A stretch of DNA of 64,000 nucleotides from Ctenosaura bakeri. Taxonomy: Eukaryota; Chordata; Lepidosauria; Squamata; Iguanidae. The stretch covers positions 310,001-374,000 of the forward strand of contig CAOLHI010001295.1 in NCBI GenBank assembly GCA_948474755.1, in the 5' to 3' direction. This document shows positions 45,262 through 54,390 of this stretch, piece after piece. The notes under the pieces are model-generated. The model did not search any database and had not been told where the DNA came from. It saw only the letters and a list, made by a program, of their open reading frames with translations. Both the position numbers and the translations under genes were made by a program. Each line of letters begins with the position of its first letter. Positions within the stretch are counted from its first letter, which is position 1.

Positions 45262-46363
45262 TCCTAGATTTGGAACGGGTCGTTGCTGCCTTTGGAACTG
45301 GCAATGAGTGGGCGCAGAACCTTTATATGCTGATAGATCTGCAGCCAGAGGGAGACCGCCTAGACAGTGTGAAAATATTAAAGTTGACACCCCAGAATGA
45401 CCTTCCTGGAGACTTACTTGACTTAGCAAAGCTGAAGCCTGTAGGACAAGCTTTTGGCATGGTGGCCAACCAGCCTGCAAGCCACACACTGGCCTCCGAA
45501 TGCATCAAGTCCAGTGATGGGGATGAAGAAATTGTGAAGGTATACCTCAGAACCTGAGACAAAAAGAGCCTGCATCAGATGTAAAGTGACACCAGAAATC
45601 TCCAAGAGCTTCAGCTGGAAAAACTGAGTGGAATCCATCCTTACAGAACTACTTCTTTTCCCAGTATATCTGTAAGCCAGGATGAGCCCTCGTATCCGGG
45701 AGAAGACATCTTTATCATACACAAGACAACAAAGAGGCTTTTCTCGAAACTGCAGGGAGCCAAGAGGCATCAGACAGGGCTGCCTATGAGACATCCATCT
45801 CCCACTACCAGACGGAAGCGGAGCAGTCTGGGGCAGCTCTGAGGAAGGCAGAACTGGTGCTGGAAGAAAAAGACCAGAAGCTTGAAGAATTGCAGAGGCT
45901 TCTAACAGGAATGGAGAAGGAGCACCAGATTCTGCTGCAGAAGATGAAATATGGTGAATCAGAGCTCAAGCAGTTGAGCAGCCAAGAGAAAGACAAGCTG
46001 GTGGAACAGGAAAGGTCAACCAAACCGGAGAAAAAAGTTGCCTTCTTGTGGGAGAAAATCCACCATCTTGATGACATGCTCAAGAGCCAGCAACATAAAG
46101 TCTGGCAGACGATTGAACAACTTCAGAACTCAAAATCAGGGATCCAATCCAAAGATTTGATAATTCAGGAACTCAAAGAATGAGTGGCTTACCTGGAGGC
46201 TGAGAATCTGGAGCTGCATGATCGCACCTCATTGAGAAGCAAACCAAGCCTGAGGCTCACAGCACCAGGTCTCGCTCCAAATCAAGAGTACGTCAGCTGC
46301 AAAAGATACACCAAGCCTGCAAACTCCAAACCTTTGCCTCTCATCCGAGTGGCAGAAACATGA
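45262..46363 (+). pseudogene. TUFT1: Tuftelin (TUFT1) processed pseudogene
   Basis: Intronless sequence similar to tuftelin, a coiled-coil protein first found in enamel matrix and also cytoplasmic. Frame 45,270-45,557 reads an N-terminal region ending HTLASECIKSSDGDEEIVK, like HSLASE...HEEIIKVYLK of tuftelin. Frame 45,857-46,183 is the coiled coil with EKIHHLDDMLKSQQ and IEQLQNSK..IQSKD, nearly identical to the tuftelin C-terminal coiled coil. The end reads KPLPLIRVAET then a stop at 46,361-46,363, the equivalent of the tuftelin C-terminus. Stops at 45,555 and 46,181 and frameshifts disable it. A multi-exon gene's N- to C-terminal regions lying contiguous in 1.1 kb means retrocopy. No long poly-A or TSD is seen. 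Confidence 0.85.
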
Positions 46364-46401
46364 ATGTGAAGTAACTTTCCTATCTTAGTATGGAGTTCCT
46401 C

Positions 46402-46407
46402 TAATAA
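46402..46407 (+). terminator. AATAAA after the tuftelin retrocopy
   Basis: An AATAAA hexamer lies about 40 bp after the tuftelin stop codon and may be the parent mRNA's poly(A) signal carried with the retrocopy. No A-tract follows within the expected 10-30 bases, so the tail has been lost or was never copied. Confidence 0.45.
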
Positions 46408-46542
46408 AGCTATTAGTTTATTTTTCCTTTAAGCTATGGTGTCTTGCCCCTTAATCAGCATTACTGCTTTGCAGCAAATAGGCTCCATCTAACGCTAAAA
46501 CAGTCCTCTGTGCTACCTAACAATGTGCTTTGATTAAGGTTA

Positions 46543-46709
46543 CCAGACTGAAATGTGGAGAAGGTACCTGTACCTTTAATGGTGGCCTTGAAGAGGGAAT
46601 TGCAAGAGGTGTTGCTTGTCACACAACCAAGTAAGAAGCAACACTTGGTGCAATTCCCTCTTCTATACAACCAGGAAAGGTACAGGAGCTGTTCCAGTTT
46701 TCACTCTGG
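46543..46709. mobile_element. Foldback (palindromic) element, 167 bp
   Basis: Inverted arms of about 75 bp: the left starts CCAGACTGAAATGTGG and includes GAGGGAATTGCAAGAGG; the right is the imperfect complement ending TTTTCACTCTGG. They surround a 14-bp loop (about 46,619-46,632). No coding content. No clear TSD. It lies 180 bp after the tuftelin pseudogene. Confidence 0.75.
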
Positions 46710-47684
46710 CAACTCCAGCTATGGAGGAATTCCAAGTCTTGCAGGTTTTGCAAGTGCCCTGCAAGAGGAGCACAGGAAAGGTGGGGTTTCTTCACTTCTG
46801 GACTTGGCTTCACCCCTGCAGTCGATAAAGTGATGGGGAATAATTTCATGGCAAGAGCATTGTCATGAATGTCATGTATCTATCACAGGGCAGGACTGGG
46901 GCATATGCTCCACATTCTTTCAACGAGTCCAGTGGACCGTAGCAGCAGAGAGGGCTGCCATTACTCTAATGTTGCCTTTTGGTTCTGGGATGTCTTTTCC
47001 CCCTAATGGACAAGACATACTTGTGTGACCCCTCTCCATCTTTTAGCAACAGTCAAGTTTGGCAGACCTATCAGAAGAGTGGAAGAGTCACTGCTGGACT
47101 GTTGACATGGTTTTTCTGGCTCTACATTTCTGCAGCAATATCATACTCTCCGACTGTCTCAAAGGTGCTGGGACAGTCATGATTACTCATCAACAGTTCT
47201 GCATTCTCAGATGCTTTTAAAAAGTCTCATTTTCTGTCTCCTTCTCCCTCTTTCTCCTTTCATCCTCAGCTTACCTCAATTGCTGAGAACTGCATTCAAA
47301 ATGAAACTGTCATTTGTACTTAATAAACTCAGCAGTGGAGAGAGGAGAGGAGGGGTGCAATCTTGCCACCCCAGTACAATACGGTCACTGTCGGTTCTTG
47401 TCTGTCTATTCTTGCTTGTTAATAATTTTTGCCGTCTTGACCCCACTCTGATTTAGCTTGACCACATGTGTGCCAGTTTTCATCTGTGAAATGCTGGGGG
47501 GTATGCAATATGTGAGGTTTTATGCCAGTAGTAACTAGCATGACATAAAGTAAAAATCCTAAGGCTTGGATCTTGATTTTCAAGGACTCAGCTCCCAATC
47601 TGAGGACGGGAGTCATTGAATGCTCTTGCACAAGTAGATCATCCAGCCTAGAAAATAATGCTTCCCTCTCAGCTGTTTCAGAGG
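46710..47684. other. Non-coding, no recognised features
   Basis: About 1 kb between the foldback element and the SINE. ORFs are short and unsupported. No counterpart in unit A, where the L1 occupies the equivalent place. Confidence 0.5.
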
Positions 47685-47878
47685 CAGCATAGTTATAGTG
47701 ATCTGAGTGTTGGACTACAACCCTGAAGACAAGGGTTCGATTCTCCACGTAGTCATGTCAATCCACTGGGTGACTTTGGGCATCTCACACACTCTCAGCC
47801 CCAGAAAACCCTGTGATAGGTTTGCCTTAGTGTCACACTAAGTTGGAAATGACTTGAAGGGACACCACAATAACAACT
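47685..47878 (+). mobile_element. tRNA-derived SINE, Sauria/Bov-B-tail type
   Basis: A tRNA-like head with TAGTGATCTGAGTGTTGG (A-box region) and GGGTTCGATTC (B-box, about 47,733). The body contains CCCAGAAAACCCTGTGATAG and the tail AAGTTGGAAATGACTTGAAG...CAACAAC-like end, the shared 3' end of squamate Sauria SINEs and Bov-B LINEs. It ends 4 bp before homology to the OR1 5' flank begins. Confidence 0.8.
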
Positions 47879-47882
47879 CAGA

Positions 47883-47950
47883 TGTTTGTATCTCTCTTTA
47901 TTTTGTGTTGGTTTTTTGCTCCTCATTATTTCTTCTGGATTTTAGAGACA
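47883..47950 (+). promoter_or_regulatory. Putative 3' splice acceptor upstream of OR2
   Basis: A polypyrimidine-rich stretch (TCTCTCTTTATTTTG ... CTCCTCATTATTTCTTC) leads to GATTTTAG at about 47,938-47,945, 5 bp before the ATG. It is homologous to the OR1 site at 14,200-14,260. An intron acceptor is the likeliest role. Confidence 0.55.
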
Positions 47951-48904
47951 ATGTACACAGAGGCATCATGGGAAGAAGGCAACCAAAGCTACCAGGGAGA
48001 ATTCATTTTAGTGGGAATGTCTGACCGGCCCCGCTTGGAAATGCTGCTGTTTGCAATCATCTTGGTCTGCTATATCATGACCCTGCTAGGCAACACTACT
48101 ATCATTGTGATATCCCGACTGGACCCCCATCTCGACACCCCCATGTATTTCTTCCTCAGCAATCTTTCTTTCCTTGATCTTTGTTTCACTACCAGTCTTG
48201 GCCCTCATATGTTGGTGAACTTCTGGAGAAAACGCAAGACCATTACCTATGGTGCCTGTGTAGCCCAAATGTACATCTCTCTTGCTCTTGGTTCCGCAGA
48301 GTGTATTCTGTTGGCTGTAATGGCCTATGATCGCTACGCTGCCGTTTGCCACCCGCTACATTACACTACCATTATGAGCCATTCCACATGCTTCAATATG
48401 GCTGCCATATCCTGGGTTAGTGGCTTCACCAACTCTTTCGTGCAGACAATTCTGACAGTTAGGATGCCATTATGTGGCCAGAACAGAGTGGACCATTTTT
48501 TCTGTGAGGTACCATCCTTTCTCAGACTAGCCTGTGTTGACACCACACTGAATGAGGCTGTGCTTTTTGCTTGTGCTGTTGTGTTCCTTCTAGCACCAGT
48601 AGGCCTGATCACAGTCTCCTATGCTTACATTGCATCTGCTGTGCTGAGGATCCGCTCAGCCGAGGGCAGGAGGAAGGCCTTCAATACCTGTGCCTCCCAT
48701 TTGATTGTGGTGTCCCTCTTTTATGGCCCAGGTATTTTCAGCTACCTCCAGTCCCCATCCAACTACTCCCCTGACCGAGGCAAAATGCTTTCTCTTTTCT
48801 ATACAGTTCTCACCACCATGCTGAATCCATTCATCTATACCCTGAGGAACAAGGAGGTACACAGAGCTCTTAGAAGTGCAATGAAAGGGAATCCAGCAAT
48901 ATAA
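47951..48904 (+). CDS. Olfactory receptor, class II (OR2), intact
   Basis: A 317-residue odorant GPCR, paralog of OR1. The reading frame is open back to 47,882, adding 23 residues, but the ATG at 47,951 is homologous to the OR1 start. The extension is replaced by a stop in OR1 and lies in the splice-acceptor region, so 47,951 is chosen. Hallmarks: NQS at 11-13, GN at 47-48, PMYFFLSNLS at 64-73, MAYDRYAAVC at 124-133, KAFNTCASHL at 242-251, NPFIYTLRN at 292-300 and conserved cysteines at 103/175/185/195. I count about 44 amino-acid differences from OR1 (about 86% identity), clustered in TM3 (107-108), TM5 (205-210) and TM6 (260-261). A poly(A) signal lies at 49,008. Confidence 0.95.
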   Translation: MYTEASWEEGNQSYQGEFILVGMSDRPRLEMLLFAIILVCYIMTLLGNTTIIVISRLDPHLDTPMYFFLSNLSFLDLCFTTSLGPHMLVNFWRKRKTITYGACVAQMYISLALGSAECILLAVMAYDRYAAVCHPLHYTTIMSHSTCFNMAAISWVSGFTNSFVQTILTVRMPLCGQNRVDHFFCEVPSFLRLACVDTTLNEAVLFACAVVFLLAPVGLITVSYAYIASAVLRIRSAEGRRKAFNTCASHLIVVSLFYGPGIFSYLQSPSNYSPDRGKMLSLFYTVLTTMLNPFIYTLRNKEVHRALRSAMKGNPAI

Positions 48905-49007
48905 GCCCAATGGGCTCCAAATTAAGTCAGCCAATTACTAATGTCTTCTAGGAAGAATTCCTCATGAATCACTTTTCATTGTACCTTCCTTTTTCTTTTA
49001 TCATAAA

Positions 49008-49013
49008 AATAAA
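49008..49013 (+). terminator. Candidate OR2 polyadenylation signal
   Basis: AATAAA, 104 bases after the OR2 stop. The paralogous OR1 region (about 15,330) reads TATAAAAGTAAAG, so the near signal is not conserved there. Confidence 0.45.
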
Positions 49014-50427
49014 GTAAATACAGGTGCAACATAGAATCCCAACAGTACATCTAAAACAAATATCATTAAATTAAGGCAAAAAATATCACATGGATTAATG
49101 TGCGGATTGTATTTTTTTTTCCTGAGAGAAACCACTTTGCAATAAGTAGATAGAAAATGGCTGCAGGTGAACAGACAGGCAGAAGAAGAAAACAGTTTTC
49201 TGTGGAGGTAATTGTCTAAGCCATCTGTGACACAGCCTGGGGTGTAACCAGTCTGAGTAGTCACATAGGGATGGGGGGGCGATGGAGGTGGTCCGCCCTG
49301 GGCAGCAATGTTTTGGGGGTGTCATGGCTCATAGCCACACCCCCACATGCCACCGCCATGCTCCCTTCCCCCTCTTCCATGCACTCCAAGCTCTGCTGTC
49401 GAGTCTGAGTGACTGGCCAGCCCTGGCAACAGGTTGCCATGCATCCCAAGTGGCTCTGCATAAGAGAAAACCCCAACCCATTGATGTGTGAGAGGGGCTG
49501 AGATTTTTCAGTAGGAGCTCTATATAAAAAAGATTGAGTTGCACTTTTTGGGATCTTCCTGCAGAGAGATCTCCAGAGAAGATTTTGAGAAAAAAGCTTT
49601 TCAGTCAGCCAAGGGAGATGGTTTGAATAAGTGGGTTTATCTTCTCAGGGGCCTAGTGAGAGGCAGGGAAGAAATCAAACAATTTTGAATTGAGTCAGAA
49701 GGAGTGACCTAAACTTGGGAGGCCAAAGGCATCAGTGTGTAGGAAAGCTCTGAACCTGCTTATAGTATTAAGGTGAAGAAAGTAGTTAAATAATTTTGGA
49801 AGTTCTACTTTGCCTGAGAATACTTGTAACACCCAATACTTTTTCCCTGTTTGTTATTTTAATAAAGATTATATTCTATTTTGTAATTCTTGACTTAGCA
49901 AAGTACTTTTTCATCAGTTTTAATTTTCCAGAAACATGCTGCCACCACTTATTAATTCTTTCTGAATCAGACCAGAGAGGCTTTTACTCCTTTCTCACTG
50001 AGATGGTGAATTTAAAAGGAGAAAGGAAGGGTTGTATAAGGAGGGTGGCAAGGTGTTATAGCAGGCTTGGATGGGAGCTGCCATCTCCAGTCTGAGGGAA
50101 AGAAAAGCAGACCTAGGCCCTATCCAAACCATCTTTCCCAGAGTGCCCTGAACAGGTATTTGGGAAATGGGCAGCATGGAGCTGAGAATTCTCCAGCCTT
50201 TCTCCAGTGAGAAGAAAGTGCAACTGCACAAATAAAGGATGGTTACACATGCAGTGTGCATGAACAGGATTCTAGGCATATGCTTTTTGGAGGAGATCTC
50301 ATCAATGCAAGGAGATGGAGCCCAGAAAAGAATGGGCAGAACAATTAAATCTGTTTCCACAGACTTCTTCCTTGTCCTGTTACAAAGTCTGTCCTGTGCC
50401 AGGTTTTTTAAATTTTATTTTATATGT
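49014..50427. other. OR2 3' flank with unit B-specific insert
   Basis: Positions 49,014-49,230 and 50,125-50,420 match unit A 15,340-15,560 and 15,560-15,860. The block between (about 49,235-50,120) is absent from A. It includes a C-rich segment at 49,262-49,400 resembling 7,440-7,640. No gene supported. Confidence 0.5.
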
Positions 50428-51012
50428 AAAGTCGAAGGCTTTCATGGCTGGAAGCCATAGGTTGTTGTGGGTTTTCTGGGCTTTGAGGCCGTGTTCTATT
50501 AGTATTTTCTCCTGATGTTTCACCTGCATCTGTGGTTGGTATCTTCAGAGGATCTGGTGGCATGGAAGTGAGACAAAGTATATATACTTGTGCAGTCCCC
50601 AGAGTGGGAGGAAGCAATTTGCATATGTTACAGTTGGTCTGTGTGATGGCCTATTGTTAAATAGGGTGTATTGTTAGTCAGGGGATATGCATAACAGTGC
50701 ATTAGGTGCATTAGCAGCCCATTGTATTGTTCCCTGTAGAGGGACCTCCAGAGTCTGGGTGGTGTTCATTGGCATATTTTTGAGTCTTGATTTTAGTGTT
50801 CTTCAGTACTGGTAGCCAAATCTTGTTTACTTTCTGAGTTTCTTCTTTCCTGTTGAAATTGTCCATGTATTTATGGATTTCAATGGCCTCTCTGTGTAGT
50901 CTGACATAGTAGTTGTTAGAATGGTCCAGAATTTCTGTGCTTTCAAAAAGCATTCTGTGTCCAGGTTGGTTTATAACATGTTCTGCTACTGCTGATTTTT
51001 CTGGGTGGATCC
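50428..51012 (-). mobile_element. Penelope-like element 3' fragment
   Basis: Minus-strand frame 50,711-51,010 reads SAVAEHVINQPGHRM, then ILDHSNNYYVRLHREAIEI and NFNRKEETQKVNKIWLPVL. This is the pattern of the C-terminal GIY-YIG region and tail of vertebrate Penelope-like retroelements. Downstream (50,430-50,620) the PTTDAGETSGENTNRTRP segment and GAAAGCCTTCGAC motif match the repetitive 3' part I associate with these elements in reptiles. The 5' end is truncated and the catalytic GIY-YIG residues are not in the fragment. It is inserted in unit B relative to A (empty near 15,880). Confidence 0.65.
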
Positions 51013-51019
51013 AGAAAGC

Positions 51020-51629
51020 ACAGAAATATGAGTGGGTGAGTCAATTTTTATTTTTATTTTTATTTATTTTTTTTATTTTTTTGCAAGAGAAGAACTTCAT
51101 GTGCATTTTTACATGTACTTTTTGAATGGATGTATATTTGTCTCCCTTACAGAAGCATACTCAGTGTACTTGTACATTTCAATTGTCATCTACTGAATGT
51201 ATTTTTGTAGAATGTGTCCCAGTCCAAGGATATACAAATTTCTGATTAGAAATTGCATCAAGCTCCATGTTCAATTAGGAGGCTGTAAAATCAAGCAGAA
51301 TTTAAAAAAAAAATTAGATGTACTGGTAACTTATTTTATTTTATTGAAACAACTAGATGAAACAATTGCAGGTTCAGCTGTGTCGGCCATAAACGAACCA
51401 ACCATCTACCCCCCCCCCAAATAAAAATGCCTCCTATAAATTACTTTCTGCCAGGGTAAAATAAATCATACTAGCTTTTAAGTTTCACAGGCTTCTTCAT
51501 CAGGCAGAGATGCTATAGTCCAAGTTTATACATTCTGGTTTGGGTGTTATATGAGGTATAGATGAAACGTTCCCCCACCTCAGCCATAAGCTAAGTGGGA
51601 ACAAAGGCAATAAAAAAGGGGCAGTAGAA
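51020..51629. other. OR2 3' flank, continued
   Basis: Positions 51,085-51,620 match 15,895-16,400 in unit A. The phrase TTTAAGTTTCACAGGCTTCTTC at 51,476 (16,256 in A) looks like part of an old dispersed repeat. No gene. Confidence 0.5.
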
Positions 51630-51735
51630 TGGACACCAAGTGTGGACTAGTGGTCTGAACATTGGACTACAACTCTGGAGACCAGAGTTCAATTCCCCAC
51701 CCAGCCTTGGAAATCCCCTGGGTGAGTGGCAACAG
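51630..51735 (+). mobile_element. Truncated tRNA-derived SINE (Sauria-like head)
   Basis: It contains GACTAGTGGTCTGAACATTGG and GACCAGAGTTCAATTCCCC, matching the A/B-box head of the SINE at 47,685, then GGAAATCCCCTGGGTGA. The 3' part is lost. A weaker paralog lies at about 16,400-16,440. Confidence 0.7.
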
Positions 51736-53769
51736 TGAATACGTATGGGCTGGATTTGAGACCTGTCACCACACTCCCTTGCTTTCCACACATCCAGAAA
51801 TTGGGAAAGCTACTTCTTTGGACTATAGCATTCTATGGTGATCGATTTATTTAGTGATCTGTGGGGAAATGTGCAGGGATTAGAAGTTAAATCCCTCCCT
51901 GCACTCCCCACCACCAGCATGCCAGAATACCTTGTTTTCCCTGTTTCTCCTTCAAAATAGCAACAGAAAGCAATGTTACATCCCTTCATGTCTCCATTCT
52001 GAATTAAAATAGAAGGAAAAGAAGGTATTTGAGAGAAGGTATGGGTTCTGAGAGATTGAGTGAGGTTTTTTTTTTAAAAGGAGCACATTTGCACACATTT
52101 GAAAGGATTGAGACTATTATTTTGTACCTATTTCCATCCAATAATCCCATCATTTTTTTAAAAAAAATTGGGGGGCTTTAGAGTACCAGTGGGAGAGGCT
52201 TCCAAGTTCACAGAAGTGGGGTCCAGAGGCCTCACACATCCTCTAAGTCATCCCTTTCCCACCTCTGCTCTAAAGACTGGGTCAGTATATTAACCAGAAT
52301 GCTCTGAGACTGAGTGGTCATGTCTGTTTTGCTCTGCCTCAGATTGTGTTGCTGGTTATATTTCTTGCTGGGTTGGCAACAAGAAGTACTATAATTTTCC
52401 TTCTGCAGACATGGTAGCAATTTTCATGCCTGCCGAACTGCTTATAATCATGCTCTGATTAGTTGTTTCTGGGGGGGAAATTATTTTGGTCTTTCTTTTG
52501 ATCTTAGATTGGTTTTCCTCAAACTGTGCTGCAGCTCCCTGGGGTACCTCAAGGAACGCAAAAAGGTGCCATACTAAACTTGCTTGCCCTTTCTAGATTT
52601 TCCATGCTTCCTCCTTGAAACACTACAGGCAAGTAACTTCTTTCTCTCTCCCACTCTTTCTAGCCTGTCATCACAAGGTTGGACGCATTTTACTTTAAAA
52701 ACTTCACGAGATTTAAGACAGCAATCCCTACATAAAGCTGCCTCACTCCATGGCTTGGGAGTGGAGTAAAGAGTTGAGCTGTTGAGTGTTAGCTTTGGAA
52801 GATCAGTTGATTTCTTTGGGCAGGCAGTCATACAACCAGAGATTAACCTGCAAAGGCTAAAAGAAAGCAAGGCACCCTTTCTTCTGGAAGAATGATTCAG
52901 TTCTTTAGACAAGCACATTCATTTTCTATGGGCAAAGCCCCACTTATTTAGGAGTGGATTGGGAATAGGGAGTAAGGGATAGCATGTGAGTGGGCAAGTG
53001 ATTTGTTTTTCTTTTTTTAACTTAAAAGAAAGTAAAGCACAAGTTCAAGCCTAATCAGTTTCTCTAAGCAGAATTATTTCAATGCAGATAAAGTTATTTT
53101 TAAGATGTTTTGGTTGTTTGGTCAAATGCAGGTGATGGAAGCTTTTTATTATTATTCTATCTTATCATAGACCAGCAGATATAAAATACATAATATACCC
53201 CAAAAGGTAAAAAATACACAAGAGCATAAAAGTTTAAGAAAAGCATAAAATACAAATTGATATAAACTGAGGTATTCTCTATCCCAAGTATTTGTTTTTG
53301 AAAAAGGAAAATTTCTGGATCCATAAACATCACACCTTAATAAATCATCATCTCAACCAGAGGATATTATATAATGCCATTAAATATTTTAAAATGTTGG
53401 TAACAGATTACTGTAAAACATAAGTAAGACTGCAGGACCAATAGGTAATGGTTTGTTTAATAAGCCTTGCCAATCACTATGCTCCTAAAATTGAGTGTTC
53501 TTCAGATAGAGGTAGTGGAATGCTTGAAATCACAAGGATGCTATCCAGGATTTCTGACTAGTGTTTTAAGAACAGCTTTTTCCATCAATGTTGGTGGATA
53601 AGGTGGCTGGCAGAAAGCTGTAATAGGAGGCTTCCTGACGAGTCTAGGAAGACATTCAGAATTTTCTATCCATGGATTGCTTTCCCTCATCTCCATTTCA
53701 TTAGAAATCTACTACAAATGGAATTCATTTGCAGTTCTTAACCTTTTCTTTACTGTGGACCCCCTTTAA
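51736..53769. other. Non-coding, no supported gene
   Basis: Positions 51,750-51,835 match 18,360-18,445. The remainder is not recognised. An AT-rich stretch at 53,140-53,500 could be the 3' end of a LINE in reverse orientation, but no coding block confirms it. Confidence 0.45.
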
Positions 53770-54135
53770 ACAGAGATGGATCTAGGGTGGGGCAACTGGG
53801 ACATGTGCCCCAGGCACCAATGTCAGGGGGGTGCAAAAAGGAGGAACCCCCTTCCCTGCCCCCTGCTGCCACCTGCCCATCCCTCTGCTCACTCAGCCTC
53901 TGTCTGCCTACTGCTCACCCCACCCCCCACCCGCTGCCACTTCCCCACCCACCGCTGCTTGCCCTTCCTCTGCCTACCACTACTTGTCCCACCACTGTCC
54001 ACCAGTGCTCACTCTTCCTGCACCAGCTGCCACTCACTTCTGCCCCACCTACCATCATTCACCCCCTCCTCCCTCCCTCACCCGCCACCACTCGCCCCGC
54101 ACCCTTGCCCTGGGTGCTGTTGAGCCTCGGTATGC
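53770..54135. repeat. C-rich low-complexity segment
   Basis: A strongly C-rich run (CCACC, CCCTCC, CTGCC words) flanked by GGGGCAACTGGGACATGTGCCCC on the left and GCCCTGGGTGC on the right. It gives Pro/His/Ser-rich ORFs in all three frames, a composition artefact. The flanking words resemble the ends of a dispersed GC-rich repeat. Confidence 0.6.
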
Positions 54136-54328
54136 CACCGCCTTTAAATATCTTTTGTTGCCACAGACCAGCAAGATTCAACTCAAGACTTAAAACCCTA
54201 AGTGCATCAGATATCTGTCTTGGAGTACCTAGAGTGGGTATGTAGGATGTGTGGAGAAAAAATGGATTTCAGATAAAAGGAGGGAGTGCTTAGAAGGAAA
54301 GGTGAGGAGAGATGAGATGAAAGTGATG

Positions 54329-54390
<62 letters not shown>
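54329..54390. repeat. (GAAA)n microsatellite, unit B
   Basis: About 15 AAAG units. Paralogous to the tract at 20,681-20,738. Confidence 0.97.

Noticed and set aside
47882..47950. 23-residue N-terminal extension of OR2
   Set aside because: The frame is open but overlaps the polypyrimidine tract and acceptor. OR1 has a stop at the equivalent place, and ORs normally begin near the N-glycosylation site.
52505..52575. Possible hAT end (TTTTCCTCAAACTGTGCTGC)
   Set aside because: It resembles the 11,713 hAT terminus, but no matching second end or TSD was found.
53776..54245. Three overlapping Pro/His-rich ORFs
   Set aside because: Low-complexity C-rich DNA open in all three frames. No conserved counterpart in unit A.
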